DNA of 64,000 nucleotides from assembly GCA_037074765.1 (NCBI GenBank), contig JBAMDO010000063.1, positions 1 through 64,000 on the forward strand. The letters run 5' to 3'. The DNA is from Mansonella perstans (lineage: Eukaryota; Nematoda; Chromadorea; Rhabditida; Onchocercidae). The position numbers were made by a program, and so were the translations under genes. The notes under the pieces were generated by a model. It did no database searches. It was given only the letters and a program-made list of their open reading frames with translations, and was not told where the DNA came from. The first letter of the stretch is position 1; every line of letters begins with the position of its first letter. Of the stretch, positions 29,744-42,801 are shown piece after piece.

Positions 29744-29912
29744 AACAACAACAACAACAGAACAACAATAAGAGTAGCAACAACAACAACAACAACAACA
29801 GAACAACAATAAGAGTAGCAACAACAACAACAACAGAACAACAATAAGAGTAGCAACAACAACAACAACAACAACAGAACAACAATAAGAGTAGCAATAA
29901 CAAAAAGAGTAG
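29599..29912 (+). repeat. AAC-rich microsatellite with 61-base poly-A core
   Basis: Blocks of (aac)n alternate with the phrase gaacaacaataagagtagca, which recurs about five times as a higher-order unit of roughly 40 bases. An uninterrupted A-run occupies 29682-29742. Predicted reading frames across it on the minus strand are artefacts of the repeat (poly-Leu, poly-Cys, poly-Phe). Confidence 0.95.
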
Positions 29913-29930
29913 CAACTACATGTAGTAAGA

Positions 29931-31892
29931 GATCGCTTTTTAATTTGCTTACAAATTTGTGTTACAATAATCGTTGTGTTAGGAAAAATAAATGAATTAT
30001 TTGTCTCCTTTCTCTTCTTAACCTTTACTCTTTTTAAATTTCAAATTTGTTCAGCAAATTGAAATGATAGCTTATTAATTTTGATGGGAGGAACAGAATA
30101 AAAGAATTCCTTCCTATCTCAATTCCATCGCCAAAAGAACTGACAAACCCTTTTAATTCATTTGAATTACAAAGTAAGTATTCTGGAAGGAAAAAAATTC
30201 ATAGCTTTGAATAACTTTCAATTATAAAAGATGAAATTTACTCACACACATATTAAGAGATTTTCAAAAAGGATGAAATTAAAATACTCATCGTTCGTGT
30301 GAAAAATTTAATCTTATAGAGATGGAAATGGTGACAGGAAAGGGCTAAAAGACGATGGAACAAATTCATTGTAATAGTAATGGAAAAATATAGAATATAT
30401 TAGGAATGGTAATGGAATCAAGGTAAAATATTGATGCTTAATTAAGAATTAAATTATACATCAATGAAATGGTCTGCGGAATAACTCTTTACTTGTTATT
30501 GAAGATTGCATTTCTGTGGTAAGCGGTAACTTAAAAGAATTTAAGGGTGGCGTGGCACTTTAATATTACAAAAATTGGAAGCGTTTTTCAAAATCGAAGT
30601 AATTTGTAAGTTGAATGATTATGGTAGCGAAGGATGCATTTATTGTGATGAATTAAAGTTCAGTTGAAAACTTTCTTTGCATAAACATATTTCAAGCTGA
30701 TATTTTTCAGTTCGGAAATCAAACTGGAGTAGTCGCACCGGTGAAGCTATTAAATCGGTTTTTTCTCATCCTATTATTACTATCACTGCAGCTACAACTA
30801 ATCTCTCCCGTGAAACAATTATTCGATACTATTCGTTCCGTTTCCGAAATAGATGCAAATTGAATGAACATAATGTAATTATTGACAATAAAAAGAAACG
30901 TTTAATTTAATTTTCCACGAATTTTTCGAAGAAGGAAAAGAAACAAAACGAAACGGATAGAGCGTATCATGACAAGGTGACAATCATTCATTAAATACTT
31001 CAACAGTATTCTTGCCTACTAGTTTTCATTGGAGTAAACCTTCTTTCAATTAAATCAAGAATCGCTAAACAAGCAGAACTTTGCTAATTTAAATCAAAAA
31101 TTCTCTAAACTATATGTTGATCAAAAGAATTGGTATCTGCTTAATAAATGAAAGGTATAAAACTGCGATATTGCTTTATACGGATACTGCAGTGCATAAT
31201 ACATGTAAATAGATGAAGCACAGCGTTAATTAAATTTCATACAATTAATGAATAAATGAAAGGGCAAAATAAATGAAAGAGCAGACAGGTGTTTGATTTT
31301 GATATATAGTAAATTTACAACGAAAACGAATGGATGGAAAAGAGCAGTTCAGTTGATTGATATTCCGGAAGCGGAAATGGAGAAAAACAAGGATTGTTCC
31401 TGAAAAGAACAGAAGAACAGATCGGAATATCAGAAAAATAGAAAAGGCAATTAAAAGACAAATCAACGATCAGCTCGCAAAGGTGCAAAAGACGAAAATC
31501 ATTCAGTTCCTTAGCGAATTGACAAATATTGGAGCGCTACGGCATCTGGTAGACAGTGATGTGCATTTTTATAATACGTATATTACTTCCAATTAATTAA
31601 TCAAGGCATACAATACAAGCTTTCATTCAAATTTAATACACGACAGTAATTTTGCTGTTTCCTTTTTAATCTCACTAACGGTTAAATTCTTATTCTTCAG
31701 TTGCTCTTCACTGATTTATTTTTCCTTTGAATATCCTCGGACATTTATTCTATATCCGGAATCAAAATCATTATCCGAAATCATGCATCAGTCTATGAAA
31801 CCCAATTATTTATTCTTAACATAAAAAGCACTAACGGAAGCTGCCCTGGAAGCTACTTTTCAAATCAAAGTCCATCATGACCTTTTTTATTT
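29931..31892. other. Spacer between repeats
   Basis: AT-rich. It holds one Lys/Arg-rich open frame on the plus strand (31357-31596; with IEKAIKRQINDQLAKVQK) and an overlapping hydrophobic frame on the minus strand (31245-31466). Neither can be tied to a gene, and at most one can be real. Confidence 0.35.
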
Positions 31893-32062
31893 CAGTGAGA
31901 TATTAATTCCAATACTTTTGTACAACTTTGATTTGATTTATTTGCTTTCTAATTAGATATATCGGTATTTGTCCATATAATAGGTAAAATCTTAAAATTT
32001 TATTCATTCATTTTTTTTAATTTCAAAATTATACAAAAGTATTGGAATTAATATTTCATTGC
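31893..32062. mobile_element. MITE-like element with ~32-base terminal inverted repeats
   Basis: The left arm 31893-31924 begins cagtgagatattaattccaa and ends acttttgtaca. The right arm, about 32030-32062, is its reverse complement with about three mismatches. The 170-base unit has no coding capacity, which fits a small non-autonomous DNA transposon. I did not identify a clean target-site duplication, so a simple hairpin-forming inverted repeat remains possible. Confidence 0.5.
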
Positions 32063-35000
32063 AAAAGAAAAATTGTTCCAAAATGTATTTACCAAAGGAA
32101 ATGAATCCACAATTTGAAATCAAAGCATTCTTTTATTTAATCACTTAATACAGGACATATTGTTCGATTCAGGTTTTCAAACGGAATTTCAGTTCGCGAA
32201 AATTTTTTCTATCCAATGAATTGATTTTTATAGACTCACTATTTGCCCTATTGTGTCATTTCAGTTGACATATATTTTGAGCAAAAATTTTTTCTTCCGT
32301 AATCAGTAATTACTTCGCTTATAAAAATTTTCCTGTCATAACATTATTGATCTTTTCTGTTTGTTGTGCTTATATTTCTGTCATCTCTGACACAAAAAGA
32401 TCTTAAATATTAAACTTCTGATTTGAAAACTCCAAGAACTTTAATATAATTTAATCCTCATTTTCCATCATTTAACACAAGTTCGTTCACTAATGTCTAC
32501 ATTACTGTAATTTAGACTGAGTGGGCAGAATATTTTCTATTAGGTATAAACTGTTATCACAAGTTGACAACTACCGTATCACTTGTATTAATCGCAAATT
32601 TATTACTCTGAACTGAAATTCTTAACTACTTTCATTTTTAAATGAATGAATTCCAAATTATAAACAAATTTCCGAATTGCAAACAAATTTTGCTAAATAT
32701 ATTTTTTCTAAAACTTTACATTTCCAAAGGTCATGAAATGGGTTTGAAATTTAAAGAAAAAAGAAAACTAATAGTAAAATAACTGACAGCGCAATGGGAA
32801 TTATAAAAGGTAAACTTTTGACGGAAGAAAGCGATTAATACAAGTGATACTTTTAAAAGTAAGCAATGGAAGTGGAAAGAGGGAAGTAAATTTGCATAAG
32901 AAAGAAGATTTTTCAGTTTAGAAATAAAATGTACTTTGAACTTTGCGGCAAGAAATGATTGTCGCCTATTGTAGAAAAGAAGCATTAGAATGATTCGATG
33001 TTATCATGAATGATCCTACTGAAATGCTTTCTTGGATTTTCACTTTCACGATGAAAATTCTTCTGTATTTTAAGCAAAAGTGCTTCTTAAGCTGTGTGAC
33101 ATTTAAATTTTTTCTATTTGAATTCTAATAATTCCACTAAGCGCCATTTACAACTTTTGTGACAAATGTTGCTAGGCTTAACGAATAACTAAGCTGTGAA
33201 TAATTATTAGTTGTGGACAAATAAACTGAACGAAGTTATGATTGTCATTCAGAAATTATTGGTGAAATTTAAAGAGAGAAGTGCAACAGACGCAATAAGC
33301 CGAGTTAAGGACGGGGTGTATATATACAATATGCTAATTCGTCCAAAGTGTCTCATAGCAATCAACTACTTATGCTAATAAGTGTATAGTACAGGAAGGT
33401 CATTGGACTCGTTTCCATAAATCACTTCCAACCCCGCAAATAAGTATCACCAAACAATGCGGCATATTTAATTTCATATGTAAATCTTACTAAAATTTGG
33501 CCCTGTTGAAATGATTGAAATTGGAAAGGACGAAATTGTTTCATTTCATAACAATTTGAATAATTGATAAATTAGCAACTGATTCTGGACAAAATTGGCT
33601 ACAACTGAAAGAATCCACGAAATTAATCTCATTAATTAAAATAAGTCTAAAAAGCTAAAGACGACATAAATACAATAAAATGAATCAAACCGACTGATCA
33701 TATTCATCTGCACAACTGTATTAGATAAAATATGAAAATAAATTATTCTCGAAATGAAGTCTAATATTGAATAAATATATTAACCACCTCATTCTCCCAT
33801 GAGAAAATTTATATATGTAATATAATAGGAGTGACAGCAGCTTTATGATGATTGATGTCCTGACTAACTTTTTGCACCCTTTGTGGCTTCTCATACAAAA
33901 AGAGATTTTCAAAATTAACAGCTTTTGCTGGAGATATAAGCAGCAAAAGTTGGAACTTGGCGGTGAAATTGAAAATAGAAATCCTTTGGGACTTTGTTTT
34001 TCATTATCTTTTTCTTACTTTCTTTTCTCTTTGTAGTAATTTGAAGATTTTAGTTAATGCTGCAGTTTCTCAAAGTAATAAAAAGTAAAGAAAAGAAAAA
34101 AAATAAAGGTAAGAAGTTCTTTCATCCTTCTGAGTAAAAATTTAAATTTCCTTCATAAAATGCTTAATACAATGTAATTTCAATCTTTCGCCTTTTTTTC
34201 TCAGATTGCTTTAAATTTTAGCTTTGAATCTCTTCTATATGCTCAGTTCCTTAAATATTTAAATGAAAATAAATCCCAAATTGTTTTCACTTCAAAACAA
34301 CAGTTACATTAGTTAAGCATTTTTCAAACTTACAACAGTATGCCATCGAAGGGAGAGATACTCAGAAATGAAATACCGTATTTTCATACTTTCTTTGAAA
34401 CGGTTTTAGCTAAAGATAAAATTAGATGTTATAGTGATGGATGGCTTAAAACAGTAGTAATACACATATAGAGAGATGTATCTAGAATAGTAACAGATGC
34501 TAATCCTCGTCCAAATCGAATGGAGAAAAGAAACTGGTGACAGTTCACTGCAATCAGTAAACAGACTAATAAAACAGAGTTAACGAGGGATACGATATTA
34601 GAAGAATTAACAGAGCAAAATAACAATGTGTCGATAAACATTTTGATGGATGATGAATTTAATATACCTTAAGTTGCTCAATTTTTCTTTTTTTTTTTTA
34701 AACTTTCCATGAAATAAAATTTAAAAAGCAAGAAATAAAGACACTTCCTCTTGTTAGTTAGAAATGAATTTAAATGAAAAAACGTGAAGATGATAGAAAA
34801 CTTAAGACATCCTTTCTTCCGACAAAAACTATTTGAATTCAATTTCAATCTTTGCTAATTTTCTTCACTGAGTTAAACCATCATTTTGAGCGATTTTCGT
34901 GCTTTCTTTTTTAAACAAACATTTGCAGTTTTCAAGATATAATACTAATTTTAAACAGATATTATGAGCTCTCAAAATACTTTATTATTTAGCACAAATT

Positions 35001-38000
35001 ATTTATAAATTATTTCACATAATTTCACTACAAATTCAGCAAAATGTTGACAAGATCTTATAACTATACATGTACGAATTAGTTGAAGTTGGTAAAATTT
35101 AATTTCAACCAACATGTACACACACACAGATAGTCTTTGAGAAATGAATGCAAACAAATGCGCGAAAATCATAGGGGTTGAGTAAACATAAAGTAAATAT
35201 AAAAGGTCAACCCATCAGTACTAGCGGTAAGTACAAAGTATGAGGAGTGAAGAACATCACTCCATACCTTTGACAGGTCAGGTAAATGTAGTAGAGACTA
35301 CTTTCTTCCCACATTGAAACGATTTCCAAAATTCTTTCATTTTCTTCCTGTCTCCCTCCTTTCTTACTCTTCTTCAGTGCACTTTACTTCAAAGGTAAGT
35401 GAAGCCAAGAATATGCGGAAGATAAAAGCAATGAATTTAATGAGTGGACATAAAATGAGCCTATCTATGTTATCCTAATGACTCATAACGGACACACTAC
35501 AATCACATTATCTTTTCCACTAAATGGTCTATAAATGTAGTTTTCATCGTGTTTATATGCTCATTGTATTTGAAGTGTAATTTTAATTTTGGATGATAAC
35601 TAATATTGATCGATATTCAGTAATATAAACGATACATACAGTTCCGGTCCGATGATTAAGCCACAAATACATTGGTTACTGAGAAAATTTTTTGTTGATG
35701 AATGAACAAGTCCAAGCAGCGATCTGCTTGAAATGTTGTTGAATTGATTTTTATGCAATAATGTTAGACATTAATATTCGAAGTGAGTAGCCTAAGGTAA
35801 TGCTTGGCCTGCAGTAATTAATGTTTCCATTAACCACCAATGGCATATCTTATACAAACGCAAATTTGCCGATCAGTTAATCAGCTTTTCAAAAATTTTT
35901 AGTAAAATAGCAAAAATTGTTAGCATTTCAATATTTGATCATTGATCTGTGAAGTGAAGTAAAGAAAATCATCCTAAACTGTTATGATCGGAGAGTATAC
36001 TATAAAGTGAAAATTTTGAAAGTAAAATTTTTTTATCGCTGATAAAAGAACGATGGAGTAAATCTCGTAGACAAAAGATGAATTTGAAAGACGAAAAATT
36101 GTTTTGAACGAAGAATGAAAACGATTTAAATTTATAAAGTTCGCTCTTACTAATTATTCTTATTATGACTAATGGACAGCACAATACGCAGCTCCTCTTA
36201 ACATCTCATAAAAATTTGTTCTTGCCCTATATTCCTCCTTCTCGCAAGTTTTATTCAATTCAGTGGAATATTTTTAATCTTATTTTCAGTCATTTGAGGA
36301 ATTGGCAAATGGAAGATGAAACACGCTAAAGCAGATCTGCCAAACCATCTAAATGATTTTTCTTCCAGTCACTTTTCTATATTTGGCTATTTACTAAATG
36401 AAATAAATTGCGAAGATAAAAATATAACGAAACCATACATTATTATTATCATTGTGATTAAAAATTATAGCCAAATTATTCAATATAATATCGGAAATTA
36501 ATCTGAAGTGGTATAAGAAATCAATTTAGAAAACATGAGAATTATACGAATTTTACTGCTACTTGGAATACGAGAACTGCTTGTTACAGTAAACAGAAGA
36601 AATGAAAATGTAAAGAAAATACTAATATTGAAGAAACAGACAGAATCGTATCAATAACAATGTTTCAATCCTAGCAGAATCACGACATGTCATCATTACT
36701 AGCCTAATCAAAAACCATGAGCTCAATATTCCAGTGGGATTTTAAAAGGCTATTTTGATATGCAGGACTTTTTAACCGTTGGCTGTCAAAGGAATTTCCT
36801 TTTTTTCGCGACCTCAGTCATTCTTCTGCCTTACCGTATTCCTTTCCTAAAAGAGATAGTTACTATTTCCGAACTTTATTTCTCTATTTTTGTTTATTTG
36901 GGCTATAAAAGGAAGCAATAAAAGTTTAAGGACATCACTTACAAAGAGCATTTTCAAGAAATTCAATTCAAAAAAATGTCGAAGAAATGCGGAAAAAATT
37001 GAAGCAATTAGGAACTCTAACTGACAACATACTTCATTTACTTTTTATTTCAAAACATCGCGCATATTACTGTTGCAGTGATAGAATAGAAATAATGAAA
37101 ATATTCAAAATGTGCAAGTAATTCGTCCTTGTCATACTATTCTTGGTCTTTTCTAAAAATGCTTTGAAGAATGCGCGAATTAAATAGTGCCTGATAGTCT
37201 CTAATCCCAATTTGCTCTTCTTAGCTAACATTTAAAACATGTTCGTTCTGTTTTTTATTTTCATGGTTAATAGGGAATTAAAGAGAAAAGAGACAAGTTT
37301 GGGTCGTTCTAGTAATAGGATTAGTTAGGATAGTTGGGATGTTGAGCTTGCTACATTAATTCTATCTAGCTCAGCTATTTATCAATTCAAAATTCTCTAA
37401 CCCATGTCTGTTTGTTTCATTCAACCGGAAATAATTTTTTTCCCTTTTTCGTTTTCTCCTCATTTATTAGAATAAGTGACATAATAGTGATTTGACATCA
37501 ATCAGAACGCAATAAAACGGTTCGGTTCAGTTAGGTTTATTCTATGGAGAATGAATTATGGGATTGTCGTTGAATCAGAAGCTCATCTTATGAGTCATAC
37601 GAGAATTATGCAGTCATTTATATTGATTCATTAACGTACAATTAGACGCTTTCGTATTTTGGCTAACTTAATACACTGCGGTATTTATTCACCTATGCTA
37701 ACATAGCGATTTTAAATCAATTCTTGGCTAATTGTTACGATAGCAATGCAGACAGAGACGAGCCAATTTGGCCAAATGAAAGTTTTGTGTTCTTCGCTTC
37801 ATTTTTGCTTTAAAATGGATTGCTAATTTCAATATCAAATCTCATTTTTCCTCTTTTTTTTAAAAACAGTTATTCATTTCTCAATTATATAAAAATATAA
37901 AATTATTTGCAAATTTCGCTATGCAAATAATCTGACGAATAATTTTACAGCAAGAAGTTTTTAATGCATTATTTACTTTCTTTTTTTAATGCATTATTGG

Positions 38001-39759
38001 CCAATTCATCTCTGCGAAGCAACGGCCGAGAATTTTAATAAATAGAATAGCTTATTGATTTTGAAATCTTATTTTTAAGCTAGAAACTTAAAGTTGAATT
38101 TTGAATAGTAAGTTGAAACAGTTCATGAAGTTATGCAAACGCTGATGTAGCAAGCTTAAACCATTACTGCAAGCTGCAGTTGTCTGTTACAAAAAACAGC
38201 ATTATTTTTTCTCAGGTTGTTTTAATGTACATAGGGACTGATTTTCACTAATTTACTCTGCTTTAAAACGAAAGTTACTTGCATTTGTTGACTTTAATAA
38301 CTCGATAGAAATTTAAAAAATAACAAAAGTAGGCTTCATTTCTACGATTCAAACTCAAAATGAAAAATAAAAAAGGATGTGACAAATCAAACCTTCGCAA
38401 TCTTTCAGATTGAAGAATTTATTCTTCATAATGTTTCTGTCGTTTTAACTCTGAAAGTTCCGTTTAAAAATTAATGCTCATTTATCATTAATCAATTCTA
38501 GCACTATGCAAATTTTGTGGATAGCTTACATTAAAATTTCATTATTCATCCAATTTTTATCTGTCATCCACATTTTTTTTTGAGAAAAATCCACTGACAC
38601 GTCCTAAGCTACAGAATAACATTTAAGCAAATGTCTTTTGCTTGCTGAACATTCGAAACTAAATTACGCGCCGTATTGTTTTGACCTTAGCATATATTTT
38701 TAGCAATTTTCGTCTCAATGAGTGTAATATGTCATTAATATGTAATTACTATATATGATTCTAAAATTGGATAGCAAATGACAAACGCTTTAATTTCACA
38801 CATAACAATTAATGGAATCATTCCCAGTGGATATATAATAAAGTAAAATCAAAATTTGATCCGTTTTATATGCAAATATTTAGAAGAATTATCATTATCC
38901 ACGAAGCTATGTGTCCATCTCATCCAAATTTATGCGTCAACTATGCAAACATGCCTAAAACTTACACCCCAAATCTGATTGTCCATTGTTCAAATATTAC
39001 AAAATAACTGAACCTTGCCCTCTCTCATATCAATATGGTTTCTGAATATGGAAAAATGAGTCTTAATTGCATAATATATTATCTATTAATCATGATGGAA
39101 AATTACAGGTAAATAAAGCCTGATGAATTGATTTATTACTTGAATGCGTAAGGACAACATGTTACATTTATTCTTATCAATCCGGTAATTGCAGAATATT
39201 ACGCTACCGAAGATTTAATTAGGACATCGTGTAATAATTAATATCTGCTAATCATTTTCTGGTCTCTTAATCATCATTTTTGGAATTTATTCAATTTTTG
39301 GAATTATTCAAAACAAATTGTTTTTCAAAATGATTCCAACTTTGGAAAAGATTATAGAAATCAAAAGCAAAAAACAAGTTCAGACATGACTTCAAATTGA
39401 ACCGCAAAAGTTTCAAGTTTCATGCTTCAAATCAAGATTTCACCAATTCTAAAAATAATGCCGGTGAGGAAAAACTATGGTTCCGGTTTTATGTTACAAG
39501 TTTAATTTGCAAATTTTTGAGGTTGCTGAAATTGAATGTTTTTTCTGCAAATTACTTTGTTTTTTTTTGATTTAAAGTTTGATATAACAATGAAAAACTA
39601 AAATGCTACTTTTTTAGAAGCATTATTTCAAAATTTGTCTTCAATTTCATTTTTGAATGAGTCATCCTTTCTGTGCTGAATTGCAATTTGTAATTGTTGC
39701 GGCAATCGAAATGCATCAGTGAGAATGGAGTTGTAAATTGAATCTCCACCAACTTTACA
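32063..39759. other. Gene-poor AT-rich spacer
   Basis: Nearly 7.7 kb with no exon I can support. It contains low-complexity open frames (for example 32731-32985 -, 33845-34036 +, 35969-36184 - and 36316-36501 +). One minus-strand frame, 34641-34429, is a hydrophobic 70-residue frame containing SIRFGRG and is discussed as a finding. Confidence 0.4.
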
Positions 39760-39954
39760 ATGGTAGTGCCAGATGATAGTTTCGAGAAACAATTAAATCA
39801 GTGCTATGATCATCTGCCAGATCATTTTCATTTACCAGATCCATTAAGATTCCAAATTATTGTAGCCACGATATATCTGGCGTATCATTTTTTTGAAGCG
39901 ATTTTGCTTTGCATATTGATGAACAAAACAATGATTCAAACGAGAAAGCAATGA
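39760..39954 (+). CDS. Possible small membrane protein, 64 residues
   Basis: A single open frame beginning with ATG in good context (acaATGg) and preceded in frame by a TGA seven codons upstream. The N-terminal half is acidic and polar (MVVPDDSFEKQ, CYDHLPDHFHLPDPLRF). A hydrophobic segment of about 22 residues follows (IIVATIYLAYHFFEAILLCI) and then a basic tail (TRKQ). The composition is more protein-like than neighbouring frames. It could be a stand-alone small ORF or a first exon. No homologue is recognised. Confidence 0.3.
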   Translation: MVVPDDSFEKQLNQCYDHLPDHFHLPDPLRFQIIVATIYLAYHFFEAILLCILMNKTMIQTRKQ

Positions 39955-41018
39955 CCCAAAGGTCAAAAAAATCAAAGGCCAAACAACTCAAAATGTAAAA
40001 TTATTACTGAGTTTTGAAATATCATTTCCTCAAATTTGTCTGTTTTTCCCATGCTGAGCAGCGAACACTGTATTACTAAGAATAAGGTTGAATGGTAAGT
40101 TTTGAATTTCATAGCACGAAAAAATGAACAGACGAACAATTCGATCGAAATCCCTTTGGAATTATCAAAATAATCAATACGTATTTATATCAACCCTCCA
40201 TTTGTTTTTTTAAAACTTCTACAAAGTTCTCTAAACTATACTTGAAAAGAGAAGGAAAATTTTGCATTCAGCTCTGCCAGTCTATTTGTAGCATTGAATT
40301 GGCAGCATCTAACTACCATAAACTATGTATTATTCATGGCGGCTCGATGAATGCTAAGTTCTAAAAATTCATTTTTAATGCTCAAGCGGATTTATGCAGT
40401 ACAAACTGTTGCAAACAAGAAATTCAATTTTTTTTGTTCTTCTGATTTCAACTTTTCTATTCACTTTCTCAACTAGCTTTTTCTACTCTGTAAAGCTGAG
40501 AAAAAGACAAAGTTCTGTGACTGTTGTCTGTCATCGTTGTCGTTCTCGCAAACTATTCGTTTCTCTCAGTTAATTGTCTCATCTTTCCAAAGTTGCGTCT
40601 CTTTTTTCATATTCCATAGAAAATTTAATAAGAAAATTGGAAAATGCAAATTTAGAAATTATTTCCAAGGAATTAAATTTAAAAAGTATCTAGACAGTAT
40701 CTGTGACCATTATTTCATTCTTTTTCACATTAAAATACAAAGAGAGGTATGAAATTTCCAAAATGTTGAATGCTAAGCAAGTACTGTTATAGATCATTAT
40801 TTTCTCATTGCATCATCTTTACAGCTTATCATTAAACAGAATTTACAGCTAATTGATTAAAAACCTAAAAGAATAGCAGAAAAGTGAATTGTCTGCTACA
40901 TAGCTCTTTATCATTGGTTTTTAAAAATCGAAACATTTGGCATTCTCATGTCAGAAGCAGTAATTTTAACTTAACACCCTTTGTAGAAGGGAATTTGTCG
41001 GAACTTTTCATGTAGTAA
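39955..41018. other. AT-rich spacer
   Basis: Nothing identifiable. An open frame at 40537-40752 (+) has no supporting signal. Confidence 0.4.
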
Positions 41019-41284
41019 TTAGCAAGATAACATGCAATAAACGGAGACTATAAAAATTTTATTGTCCCTTTCATCGAAGAGTGACCTTTTGGTCAATTCG
41101 AGAAATAGCTCGATGTAAGAATTCGCATATAAAAATTCATCAAAATACACATTCAAGATATGGTTATCAGCACTTTGACATGAACATCCACCAGAAAATG
41201 CAAAAGAAAGATGTTCATTTCGTTCCGGAATGCATTTTGATTCATCCTGGAATATATTCAAGGGAGCTGGTCTTTTAGTTGATA
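41019..41284 (-). CDS. Orphan exon-like reading frame
   Basis: On the minus strand a strong acceptor (tatattccag, AG near 41255) is followed by an open frame beginning DESKCIPERNEHLSFAFSGG and continuing with CSCQSADNHILNVYFDEFLY and a Leu/Glu-rich stretch to a stop. The residue mix looks like a real protein and contains three cysteines. The frame is also open upstream of the acceptor, so this may be a small single-exon ORF of about 105 residues. I do not recognise it. It lies downstream of paralogue B on the same strand. Confidence 0.3.
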
Positions 41285-42801
41285 AAGTATTGTTTACATA
41301 ATTTTTGGGGCAAGTTGGTAATCCTAGCAAGATCAAAATTTTTTTATATAACTAGCAAGTAGTTAAAACATCTCTTAGCCTTATCCTGGAACGCATCTTT
41401 AATGATAAATTGCTAATTTTCCTGGATAATTCAAAATCTAATTCTTAGACCCAAAAAAAAAAGTTCGCAATGAAATTTGACAACGATTAAAAATATTTAA
41501 ATTTGGAACAGAATTAAGCTGAAAGTAAATTTCTAATAGTAGCAATAGTAGTAATCATTTTTAAACAATTAATTAATAGTGTCTCCAAATTTCTTGACAT
41601 TTAATTATTAAAGATTTTCTTGAAGCACACATTAGATAGCCACAATGGAACAAAAAAAGTGAGAACGGACAATAATGAATAGTTATTGTTTCTTTTTAAG
41701 TTCGTGACCTTGAAAATCCCTCAAATTATAAAATTTAGCTATGCAATTAAAAAAAGAACTTTATATACATGAATAAATAGTATAACTTGTTAATTACAAT
41801 TACAGAACATTGAAGAAATGATCCGAGATTATATGGTACAGATGAACGAAAGGAATACCGTGTTTATTAAATATTACAGATAAGACACAGTCTTAGAACA
41901 ATGTAATTGTCATTGCAAATAACTGATAAACTTGTTGTATAATCAGTTTGTTAAACAACAAAGTAAACTTTTAAACTTGAAAGTTCTGAATTCTCAACAA
42001 ACTTGCAATAAAGAAATAATGTGCGCACTGTTAAAAAATCTAATATACATTCCAAAAAACGAGTTGAAACGGCTGTCAATTGATTTTCTGAAGAATGGAA
42101 ATTGGCCATAATAGTGTTGCAACAATTTAATTAAATTTAAACAAGACTTTCACTTTGATGAACTTCCAAAAGAAATCTTTTCTTCAGCAGTGAAGCCTTA
42201 CTCAGTGAGTCATTTAGCTTTCAGGAAAGTTTTCGAAATAAAACAGTGTCTGTACTTTTCGGCAAAATTCAACTAACCAATTAAAAGTTGTAATGAATAA
42301 AAAGTGTGGCAACTCGAAACATAGGTATGAAGAGACATAATATTTATAAGAATGTATTGAAAAGATTGAAAAATTATTTATGAAATTAAGAGATTGAGAC
42401 ATCGAAAGTAATGAAGAAAATTTGGCAATGCACGAAATTCAATCCTTATTGAAAAAGAAAAAATTAATTACTATCCAAACGTCAGACAATGCACAAATGT
42501 CTAATTGGATAATATCAAAGGTAGCATATTGCTACCAACCTTTTGATTAAAATTGATTTCTTACGAGACTCCATAAAAACAGCCAAGGCTATAAGCAATT
42601 ATGATAAATTAGCCAGTTAATTAGGATGTCGCTTGCGAAATTTCAAAACTAATTTTCCGAATTACAGGAATGGCAAAAATTTAAGCTTACAGTTGGATTT
42701 AAGTGTGAAATCTGTTGAAAGCTACTCATTCCTTGAGCCAAATGATCTAAAGTTAAGTAACGGAATGGTACTGGCAAAGGTTCAGATGCCACTAAGACCA
42801 T

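Noticed and set aside
29532..29915. Long minus-strand frames of Leu, Cys, Val and Phe
   Set aside because: They are translations of the AAC/poly-A microsatellite and have no coding meaning.
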